This document shows positions 1-5,374 of a stretch of DNA of 7,004 nucleotides, in pieces; within the stretch, counting starts at the first letter, position 1; the number at the start of each line of letters is the position of its first letter. The translations under genes were made by a program, and so were the position numbers. Under the pieces are notes generated by a model that had not been told where the DNA came from, searched no databases, and saw nothing but the letters and a program-made list of their open reading frames with translations. The DNA comes from an uncultured beta proteobacterium (GTDB taxonomy: Bacteria; Pseudomonadota; Gammaproteobacteria; Burkholderiales; Burkholderiaceae_B), in assembly GCA_903924715.1 (NCBI GenBank), contig CAIYCP010000335.1, positions 1 to 7,004 on the forward strand. The letters run 5' to 3'.

Positions 1-290
1 CTATGCAATAAGGTGTAGCCATCCGCGCCCGACTTGGCCACGAGATCTGCGCCGATTGCACCATTCGCACCTGGTTTATTTTCTACTACAACCGGCACAC
101 CCAATTGCGTGCTCAAGTGAATACTAATTAAGCGCGCCACTTGGTCTGTTGCTCCGCCGGCGGCGAAGGGAACAATGACGCGAATCGGCTTTGACGGCCA
201 AACTTGTTGGGCGGATGTTGCCGAACTAAAAATACCGGCCAACACAATCAAAAATAACTGTACCCCACGAATCAATGTATTATTTTTCAC
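1..290 (-). CDS. Bug/TctC-family periplasmic solute receptor, N-terminal part (cut by window edge)
   Basis: This is the first 96 codons of an extracytoplasmic receptor of the Bug (TctC) family, which binds organic acids in the periplasm. The rest of the gene lies left of the window. The start is GTG at 290-288, preceded by GAGGAG (301-296) at a 5-nt spacing. The predicted protein opens with a signal peptide: a basic start, a hydrophobic stretch LFLIVLAGIF, and a likely cut after ATSA at residue 27. The family loop follows with PFAAGGATD, and then the typical VVENKPGANGAIGAD and ADGYTLL segments. The protein is normal for the family as far as it goes. Its ligand is unknown because its downstream neighbours are outside the window. 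It is divergent from the dehydrogenase at 513 and has its own promoter at 342-370. Confidence 0.93.
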   Translation of the reverse strand, partial: MKNNTLIRGVQLFLIVLAGIFSSATSAQQVWPSKPIRVIVPFAAGGATDQVARLISIHLSTQLGVPVVVENKPGANGAIGADLVAKSGADGYTLLH

Positions 291-303
291 TGTGGCTCCT
301 CGG

Positions 304-318
304 TTGTGCAACGCACAA
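304..318 (-). promoter_or_regulatory. Perfect inverted repeat in the leader, just ahead of the ribosome binding site
   Basis: TTGTGC (304-309), AAC and GCACAA (313-318) form a perfect 6-bp inverted repeat around 3 nt. It lies between the predicted transcription start and the GAGGAG ribosome binding site of the leftmost receptor gene. It could be a dimeric regulator operator, or a short hairpin in the mRNA beside the ribosome binding site. No regulator gene is in the window, so the role is open. Confidence 0.35.
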
Positions 319-341
319 AGCGCTGCAGCTTCTATGGTGTG

Positions 342-370
342 TTTATAAGGGCAGATGCAGCTTGAATCAA
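342..370 (-). promoter_or_regulatory. Probable sigma70-type promoter of the leftmost Bug receptor gene
   Basis: On the minus strand, TTGATT (370-365) is followed by a 17-nt spacer and TATAAA (347-342). This is a 4/6 match to the -35 consensus and 5/6 to the -10 consensus at ideal spacing. Transcription would start near 335 and leave a leader of about 45 nt before the GTG at 290. The palindrome CTTGAATCAAG (361-371) covers the -35 box, which suits a repressor or activator site. This is a prediction from sequence only. Confidence 0.55.
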
Positions 371-403
371 GGCCTTTCAACCGTAACCGAAAATCGGCTG
401 CAT
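355..403. promoter_or_regulatory. Cluster of short palindromes in the divergent intergenic region
   Basis: Three symmetric elements are packed into about 50 bp between the two divergent genes. CTTGAATCAAG (361-371) is a perfect 11-mer palindrome. CCGA-AAA-TCGG (387-397) is a small inverted repeat. ATGCAGC (355-361) pairs with GCTGCAT (397-403) as an outer inverted repeat. A direct repeat TGCAGCTT (324-331 and 356-363) is spaced 32 bp, about three helical turns. The arrangement suggests protein binding sites controlling both directions. No convincing promoter was found for the plus-strand gene, although TATAAA (409-414) and TATATT (448-453) are possible -10 boxes without good -35 partners. Confidence 0.3.
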
Positions 404-512
404 TTCTCTATAAACCCGAGTGGTGCGAGTACCTGCCAGAATCTAGGTATATTGCTGATTCACCGCTAATCACCCACGCTTGGCGCCCAGACATTCAATC
501 AACGGATCCCTC

Positions 513-1283
513 ATGAAACTTAAAAGCCCCTACCTCAGCGGCGAGAACGCAATCATCACCGGTGCTGGAAACGGCATCGGCAAAGCGTTGGCGTTTGAAT
601 TGGCCTCTGAGGGTGCCACCTTATTTTTAGTCGACATCAATGCAGAACACTTAAATAGTTGCCTGACTGAATTACACACGCTCGGTCATCAGGCACAAGG
701 TGCAGCCATAGATCTGTCAAAACCCGACGCAGCACAACAAGTCTACGAGCAGGCGCACCAAACATTAGGCTCAATACACATGGTCGTGCACTCTGCCTCA
801 CCACCGAGGCGCGAGACAGACACCTGGAGAACCGTGAGCAGTGAAGTCTGGGATGCGATGTATCACGTCAATGTGAAATTTGGTTTTGAACTCGCGCGCC
901 TGGTCGGAGAACACATGATCGAAGAAAAAATCGCTGGACGCATGGTCTATTTAACCTCCTTGCATGCAAATACCCCACGTAATCTACCTCACTATGCCAC
1001 CAGCAAAGCCGCCATGATGATGCTAGTGAAAGAACTGGCAAAAGCATGGGCCCGCTATGGCATCCGCATCAATGCACTGACCCCGGGTGCCATTGCTGCG
1101 GGCGGCTTTAAACCAGCGGGCGATCTTGCTCTTAAAATTCCGATGCAAAGACTTGGTACGGCGCAAGAAGTGGCTTCAATGGGTTTAACCCTAATGATTG
1201 ATCGCTATTCTAGATATGTCACCGGAACAGAATTAGTCGTAGACGGGGGACTCAATGTCTTCAACTGGTTTGATCCTGCCTAG
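513..1283 (+). CDS. Short-chain dehydrogenase/reductase (SDR), classical type, 256 aa
   Basis: This is a cytoplasmic NAD(P)-dependent oxidoreductase acting on a hydroxy or oxo group; the substrate cannot be read. The cofactor motif TGAGNGIG spans residues 16-23. An acidic D41 at the end of the second strand favours NAD over NADP. N120, S149 and Y161-A-T-S-K165 form the catalytic set, and the C-terminal TGTELVVDGG is typical. The usual NNAG motif is replaced by HSAS (93-96), and the Ser-to-Tyr loop is one residue shorter than in FabG (12 rather than 13). The start chosen is ATG at 513, with a weak GGA at 504-506. An upstream in-frame TTG at 480 has no ribosome binding site and would add 11 atypical residues. 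The length is normal for the family. The Bug receptor gene follows 48 nt downstream on the same strand, so the two are probably co-transcribed and serve one substrate. Confidence 0.92.
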   Translation: MKLKSPYLSGENAIITGAGNGIGKALAFELASEGATLFLVDINAEHLNSCLTELHTLGHQAQGAAIDLSKPDAAQQVYEQAHQTLGSIHMVVHSASPPRRETDTWRTVSSEVWDAMYHVNVKFGFELARLVGEHMIEEKIAGRMVYLTSLHANTPRNLPHYATSKAAMMMLVKELAKAWARYGIRINALTPGAIAAGGFKPAGDLALKIPMQRLGTAQEVASMGLTLMIDRYSRYVTGTELVVDGGLNVFNWFDPA

Positions 1284-1331
1284 CCTGCCCTCAGACACCT
1301 TGTAATAAGCTGCTTTACCGGAGATAAAAAC

Positions 1332-2315
1332 GTGATTGACCGCTTTCAAAAACTTGCCTGCGTGACCCTCTTAATCGGCGCGGCAGCCTTAAGCACTACC
1401 TCACTTGCGCAAACAAGCGATTATCCGAACCAGCCAATCAAAATCGTGATTGGCTTCACGCCTGGCGGATCAACCGACACCGTTGGCAGACAATTGGCAA
1501 ACGCCTTCAGCAAAATTTTAGGGCAATCGGTCATCGTAGAAAACAAGCCTGGCGCAAATGGCAATTTGGCCACAGACGCCGTTCGTCGCGCGACACCAGA
1601 CGGTTACACAATTTTCTACACTTCTATTGGGCACGTCACCAATACGCTCATCTACAAAGATGCAAAATACGATCCCATCAAGGATTTCACACCAATCGGT
1701 CAAGTCTTAGCAGGGCCCAATGTCTTAGTCGTTCCTGGCAACTCAAAATTTAAGACACTCCAAGAGTTGATCGACTATGGCAAAGCCAATCCAGGAAAAA
1801 TTAACTTTGCCTCATCTGGCATTGGTTCGTCCCTACACCTCTCTGGCGAATTATTTAAACAACTCTCAGGCGTAGACATGGTTCATATCCCCTACAAAGG
1901 TGCGGGCAGCCTAATGCCGCACCTTTTATCGGGAACCGTTGATCTCGCTTTTCCAAATTTGCCCTCAGGTTTAGCCTTAGCTGAACAAGGTCAACTTCGT
2001 GCGCTCGGGGTGACCACAAGCACGCGCTCAAACGCTGCACCTAACGTGCCCACCATTGCAGAAGCGGGCGTACCGGGCTACGACATGTCAACCTGGTACG
2101 GGCTAGTGGGGCCAGCGAACCTACCGCCCAGCGTACAAAAGAAACTCAGCGACGCCTTGGTGCAAACCGTTAACGACCCTGAATTTAAAGCCCGTTTGAT
2201 TGCACAGGGAATGGATCCTAGGCCTTCTACACCGCCAGAGTTTGCACGATTCATTCAGGCTGAAGCTCTCAAGTGGGCTGCCATTCTGAAAGACATGGAC
2301 ATTAAAGCAAATTAA
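1332..2315 (+). CDS. Bug/TctC-family periplasmic solute receptor, complete, 327 aa
   Basis: This is a periplasmic binding protein for an organic acid or similar small ligand. It starts at GTG 1332, with GGAG at 1320-1323 and an 8-nt spacer. The signal peptide has a hydrophobic segment VTLLIGAAAL and a likely cut after SLA at residue 26. The first ligand loop TPGGSTD (43-49) is complete. It is followed by VENKPGANGNLAT, PDGYT, the ASSGIGSSLHL segment, IPYKGAG and EAGVPGYDM, all family hallmarks in the usual order. The length is normal. Its partner is the upstream SDR, so the ligand may be the hydroxy or oxo acid that the SDR converts. No TctA/TctB transporter genes are nearby, as is common for orphan Bug receptors in Burkholderiales. 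The stop TAA (2313-2315) touches the stop of the opposite gene. Confidence 0.95.
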   Translation: MIDRFQKLACVTLLIGAAALSTTSLAQTSDYPNQPIKIVIGFTPGGSTDTVGRQLANAFSKILGQSVIVENKPGANGNLATDAVRRATPDGYTIFYTSIGHVTNTLIYKDAKYDPIKDFTPIGQVLAGPNVLVVPGNSKFKTLQELIDYGKANPGKINFASSGIGSSLHLSGELFKQLSGVDMVHIPYKGAGSLMPHLLSGTVDLAFPNLPSGLALAEQGQLRALGVTTSTRSNAAPNVPTIAEAGVPGYDMSTWYGLVGPANLPPSVQKKLSDALVQTVNDPEFKARLIAQGMDPRPSTPPEFARFIQAEALKWAAILKDMDIKAN

Positions 2316-3176
2316 TCAGCTCGGCTCGAAGAATTGGCGCAAGATCTTTGCAAGCGCTGGCGCCTGATCTTCCAAGGTAATTCGAAAGCCCTGCGCCTCT
2401 AGCGTCTGAAGTTCGGCATTTGCAATGCATGCGCAAAACGCGGCGCCCTGTCGACCGATCAAGCGATCTTCATCTGGGGTTGTGATTTCTAACACCAGTG
2501 TACGAGCCTGAATTTTTCTCAAATCTGAAGCTAAATCATACGAAAAATTTATTGAATATAACGCTGCCGTACTATCGAACGATTGCAATTCGTCAATCAC
2601 ATAGGTGCGCGTCTGAGCAAGCTTCTTCAATCGATCTGGCGCTGACGTCAGCAGCGCGTCAGGCCACCATAAATCAGTCAGTCGACGTTGTAGCGTAGCC
2701 CAACCGGCCAAAGCCTTAGAGATCTCGTCCGCGGCAGTAGGCGTTGCGAAATACTCTTGCGTACGCTCACCGATAATGCGATTACGCGCTTCATTGGACG
2801 CGATGATTGAATGACTTTGCCCCGCGAGTATCAGACCGTCTACCCGCTCTGGCCAAGTCGCGGCTAACGCGGTGCCGATCTTGTTACCTGAATGAAAACC
2901 ATAGACATGTGCTCGATCAAGACCATAGGCATCTAATACTTCTGTCATGCATCCCGCAATCGATCCAATATCACACCGAGCAGGTAACGGATCCGAATTG
3001 CCATGCCCAAACATGTCAGGCGCGATCAACTGAAACCGATCCGCAAGTAACGGAATCAAATGATCAAACATCCGCGCCGACCTTCCCGCAGATCCAAGTA
3101 AAAGTAATGCAGGCCCCGCGCCTTCGGTGCGGACATGCAATTGACCGAGCGGTGTATTGATATATTGCCGAGGCAT
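2316..3176 (-). CDS. Alpha/beta-hydrolase-fold protein without the usual Ser and His at catalytic positions, 286 aa
   Basis: The sequence follows the alpha/beta-hydrolase fold: strand-loop LLLLGSAGRS (24-33), APDMFGHGNSD (52-62), nucleophile-elbow region VYGFHSGNKIG (91-101), PERVDGLILAG (109-119), a helical cap (about 125-210) and the late strand LVLEITTPDED (227-237). The elbow reads G93-F-H95-S-G97, so His fills the nucleophile position, with a Ser next to it. The segment that normally carries the catalytic His (GH..hLE) reads GFRITLE, with F264 there. The oxyanion HG pair is LG. It may act without a Ser-His-Asp triad, use a shifted set, or be a binding protein. The start is ATG 3176, with AAGGA (3189-3185) at 8 nt; an upstream in-frame GTG at 3206 has no ribosome binding site. 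It diverges from the FAH-family gene, which suggests a shared pathway. Confidence 0.88.
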   Translation of the reverse strand: MPRQYINTPLGQLHVRTEGAGPALLLLGSAGRSARMFDHLIPLLADRFQLIAPDMFGHGNSDPLPARCDIGSIAGCMTEVLDAYGLDRAHVYGFHSGNKIGTALAATWPERVDGLILAGQSHSIIASNEARNRIIGERTQEYFATPTAADEISKALAGWATLQRRLTDLWWPDALLTSAPDRLKKLAQTRTYVIDELQSFDSTAALYSINFSYDLASDLRKIQARTLVLEITTPDEDRLIGRQGAAFCACIANAELQTLEAQGFRITLEDQAPALAKILRQFFEPS

Positions 3177-3308
3177 AAACCGATTCCTTTTCTTACTTTC
3201 TATCACAACGACTCGTGAAAGGTAGCATGTATTACAGAGCTCGTCTTGAGCAACTGGTAAACTTTGATCAGTAAACTAACTCATAAAAATTTTAAAGGTG
3301 ACAGCATC
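3177..3308. promoter_or_regulatory. Divergent intergenic region between hydrolase-fold gene and FAH gene
   Basis: This 132-bp AT-richer gap must hold the promoters for both divergent genes. GTAAACT occurs twice (3257-3263 and 3271-3277) with a 14-bp offset, flanking the palindrome TGATCA (3265-3270). This could be an operator. AAAGGTG (3294-3300) is the ribosome binding site for the FAH gene. I could not pick out a -35/-10 pair with good match and spacing in either direction, so promoter positions are left open. Confidence 0.4.
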
Positions 3309-4241
3309 ATGAAAATCGGACGTTACCGTGGTACGGACGGCGCTGAGCGACTTGGGGTCGCAGCGACTCAATCAGGTGAACTCAAGGTACTTGATTTGCA
3401 AGCAGCTGCGGATGCCCATGGGCAATACAAAACGTTTCCGCGCACGATGGATTCTTTTATGGCGGCCGGCGCGCGCGGTTTGCAAGAGGGCTACCAAATT
3501 ATCGAGTGGGCCACGCGGCAGGGTGGTTCGAGTTTATGGATGGCTGAAGCGACGACGTCCTGGATGATCCCCTTGAATGTGCGTAACTGCATTGCTGGAG
3601 GCCGCAACTTCGCCGCGCATCGCGCTGAAACACTCGAGTACTGGACCAAACAAGGTGCAAAACTGCATAGCGAAATTCCGATGGGGTTCATCAAGCTTGC
3701 GAGCAGCATGGTGCCAACGCGCTCAACAGTGCACAGACCCGAAAACTGCCAGTGGTTTGACTATGAAGTTGAGGCGACCGCTGTGATTGGTTCGGCCGCT
3801 ACGAATGTGAATGAAGAAGATGGCCTGAAGGCGATTTTTGGTTACACAATCTTGAACGATTTATCTGCGCGTGAGATGCAGCGTAAAGAAATGGCGAATC
3901 AATCGATTCTGTTGGGTAAGAACTACCCTGAGCTTGGGCCTCTCGGGCCATGGATTTTGACTGCCGATGAAGTGCCAGATCCCTCTCAGCTAACAGTCAA
4001 ACTAACCGTCAACGGTGAAGTGCGTCAAGAAGCAAGCTGTACCGACTTGATCTTTTCGTTTCCAGCCTTGGTCTCGCATTGGTCAAAACTTGGCTTAGAT
4101 CGAGGCGATTTAATTACAGTTGGATCGCCCGAAGGCGTTGCCATTGGTCGCCCAGATCCGATGGCCTTTTACCTGCAGTCAGGAGATATCGTACGGGCCG
4201 AAGTCGCTCAAATTGGCGTACTCGAAACCTACATCGCCTAG
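3309..4241 (+). CDS. Fumarylacetoacetate hydrolase (FAH) family protein, 310 aa
   Basis: This is a cytoplasmic, divalent-metal-dependent enzyme of a family that cleaves C-C bonds in acylpyruvates and other 2,4-dioxo acids, or acts as decarboxylase, isomerase or hydratase in aromatic and sugar-acid breakdown. The metal ligands are visible as DYEVE (E153, E155) and D184 in ILNDLSAREMQ. The lid dyad HxxE is present (H104 and E107 in GRNFAAHRAE), as in FAHD1-type hydrolases. GPLGPWI (210-216) and GSPEGVAIG (272-280, the usual G-TP-GV loop) are also intact. Residues 1-85 form the smaller N-terminal domain. The start is ATG 3309, with AAAGGTGA ending 7 nt upstream; an in-frame TTG at 3264 is unsupported. 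Candidates include acylpyruvate hydrolase or a 2,4-dioxo-3-deoxy-sugar-acid hydrolase. It is transcribed away from the hydrolase-fold gene and ends at a strong terminator. Confidence 0.93.
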   Translation: MKIGRYRGTDGAERLGVAATQSGELKVLDLQAAADAHGQYKTFPRTMDSFMAAGARGLQEGYQIIEWATRQGGSSLWMAEATTSWMIPLNVRNCIAGGRNFAAHRAETLEYWTKQGAKLHSEIPMGFIKLASSMVPTRSTVHRPENCQWFDYEVEATAVIGSAATNVNEEDGLKAIFGYTILNDLSAREMQRKEMANQSILLGKNYPELGPLGPWILTADEVPDPSQLTVKLTVNGEVRQEASCTDLIFSFPALVSHWSKLGLDRGDLITVGSPEGVAIGRPDPMAFYLQSGDIVRAEVAQIGVLETYIA

Positions 4242-4269
4242 CGCGTGCTCACGATACGATCGGGCAACT

Positions 4270-4310
4270 AAAAATGAATTGAAAGTCACTTGGCTTTCAA
4301 TCCATTTTTT
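4270..4310. terminator. Bidirectional intrinsic terminator between FAH gene and third Bug gene
   Basis: The left arm AAAAATG-A-ATTGAAAG (4270-4285) and right arm CTTTCAAT-C-CATTTTTT (4294-4310) pair over 15 bp with a single A/C mismatch, around the 8-nt loop 4286-4293. The A run on one side and the T run on the other make it work in both directions. It lies 28 bp after the FAH stop. Its right end overlaps the first two bases of the TAA stop (4311-4309) of the opposing receptor gene. Confidence 0.88.
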
Positions 4311-5289
4311 ATAAACCTTGTTTTTGCAAGGTCTCGATGATGGGGTTCCATTTTTTGCTTTCTGATTCCATGAAAGCTCTGAAGCTTTCCGGAGTACCGC
4401 CCGCAATATTCAAGCCCATGCCAGTAAATCGTTCGATTAAATCAGGCGCCCGTAAAGCGTCGTTCACGGACTGGTTCAACCGTTTAACAACGGCATCCGA
4501 TGTTTTTGCAGGTGCGATCACGCCCGCCCAAGGAAACGAAGCGTAACCCGGAACGCCAGCCTCTTCGATCGTTGGCCAGTCTGGAAATGCTGTCAAGCGC
4601 GTATCTGTCGTAATACCAAGCGCACGCAGGCGACCACTTTGAATGAACGCGACGCCAGCCTGAGGCACATCAAACAGTAAGTCGATTCGCCCACCCACCA
4701 GGTCTTGCAACGCTGGGGCACCACCCTTGTAGGGCACGTTGGTCATTCGAACTTTAGCCATATCCTGAAACAGCGCTGCACCCAGATAATTCGACGTGCC
4801 GACGCCTGACGAACCAAACGTCAACTTATTGGGATTCGCTTGCGCGTATTGAATTAACTCTTTGATGCTCTTGATTGGCAAATCATCACGGATTAAAAGA
4901 ACATGCGCAACTTTAACGACTAACGCAACAGGCGCAAAATCTTTTAACGGCTGATAGCGAGACTCAGTGAAGTAATACGGCGCCGTTAAAAAGGCTGAGA
5001 TCACGCATAAAAGCGTGTAGCCATCCGGCGCAGCACTCGCGACATAGTTAGAAGCTACGGTTGTGCCCGCGCCTGGCTTGGTCTCGACGATCACGGATTG
5101 GCCGAGTGATATTTGCATTTTGTCTGCGAGCTGGCGGCAGATCACTTCTGTCGCCCCGGGTGACGGCACAAGCAAGCGGATTGGTTTAGTCGGAAAAGTA
5201 TCCGCACGACAGCTGCCCGCTAGACCAACAGTCAATACGAAGATGCTCATGCACCAGTTCATCAGGTTTATCTTTTTTTTCTGATTCAT
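4309..5289 (-). CDS. Bug/TctC-family periplasmic solute receptor with shortened ligand loop, 326 aa
   Basis: This is a periplasmic receptor with the family order ETKPGAGTTVA, APDGYTLL, FGSSGVGTSNYL, VPYKGGAPALQDL, LRALGITTDTR, EEAGVPGYASFPW and a C-terminal FMESESKKWNPI. The signal peptide has a KKK start, the hydrophobic core SIFVLTVGLAG, and a likely cut after CRA at residue 29. The first ligand loop reads VPSPGATE (41-48). Compared with VPFAAGGATD in the leftmost receptor it lacks two residues including one Gly, and the conserved Asp is Glu. The start chosen is ATG 5289, with AGAG (5299-5296) 6 nt before; ATG 5295 and ATG 5262 are alternatives, and TTG 5319 is unlikely. It is the last gene of the operon with the dioxygenase and the FMN dehydrogenase, separated from the former by the heptamer array. 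Confidence 0.92.
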   Translation of the reverse strand: MNQKKKINLMNWCMSIFVLTVGLAGSCRADTFPTKPIRLLVPSPGATEVICRQLADKMQISLGQSVIVETKPGAGTTVASNYVASAAPDGYTLLCVISAFLTAPYYFTESRYQPLKDFAPVALVVKVAHVLLIRDDLPIKSIKELIQYAQANPNKLTFGSSGVGTSNYLGAALFQDMAKVRMTNVPYKGGAPALQDLVGGRIDLLFDVPQAGVAFIQSGRLRALGITTDTRLTAFPDWPTIEEAGVPGYASFPWAGVIAPAKTSDAVVKRLNQSVNDALRAPDLIERFTGMGLNIAGGTPESFRAFMESESKKWNPIIETLQKQGL

Positions 5290-5318
5290 CGTCATCTCTA
5301 TATAAATAATGAGGGCCA

Positions 5319-5374
5319 ACGTTATACGTTATACGTTATACGTTATACGTTATACGTTATACGTTATACGTTAT
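5319..5374. repeat. Heptanucleotide tandem repeat, eight perfect copies of ACGTTAT
   Basis: Eight identical 7-bp units fill 56 bp without a single mismatch. The unit on the coding (minus) strand is ATAACGT. The right-hand end lies inside the dioxygenase gene and supplies its last codons and TAA stop (5366-5364). The remaining units fill most of the gap to the third Bug receptor, ending about 30 nt before its ATG. Each unit places TATAAC, one base from a -10 consensus, at a 7-bp pitch on the minus strand. Slippage would change the gap length but not the dioxygenase frame. Confidence 0.97.

Noticed and set aside
275..469. Open frame of 64 codons on the plus strand in the divergent gap
   Set aside because: It overlaps the start of the real minus-strand receptor gene and its promoter, has no clear ribosome binding site, and the peptide has no recognisable features.
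480..512. TTG start giving the SDR 11 extra N-terminal residues
   Set aside because: There is no ribosome binding site, and the added residues are not typical of SDRs, which begin shortly before the first beta strand. ATG 513 fits better.
2807..3160. 117-codon plus-strand frame opposite the hydrolase-fold gene
   Set aside because: It lies entirely within a convincing coding gene on the other strand and its translation matches no family.
3177..3206. GTG start extending the hydrolase-fold protein by 10 residues
   Set aside because: No ribosome binding site precedes 3206, while AAGGA precedes ATG 3176 at good spacing.
3264..3308. TTG start extending the FAH protein by 15 residues
   Set aside because: The extension would span the AAAGGTGA ribosome binding site that is well placed for ATG 3309.
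5200..5225. Possible lipobox (AGSC) in the third Bug receptor
   Set aside because: The residue three before Cys is Ala, not Leu/Val/Ile, and an ordinary cut site after CRA follows two residues later, as in other soluble Bug proteins.
5319..5374. Heptamer array as a CRISPR or as an on/off frame switch of the dioxygenase
   Set aside because: Units are 7 bp with no spacers, so it is not a CRISPR. The dioxygenase stop is reached inside the first units read, so unit gain or loss leaves its frame unchanged.
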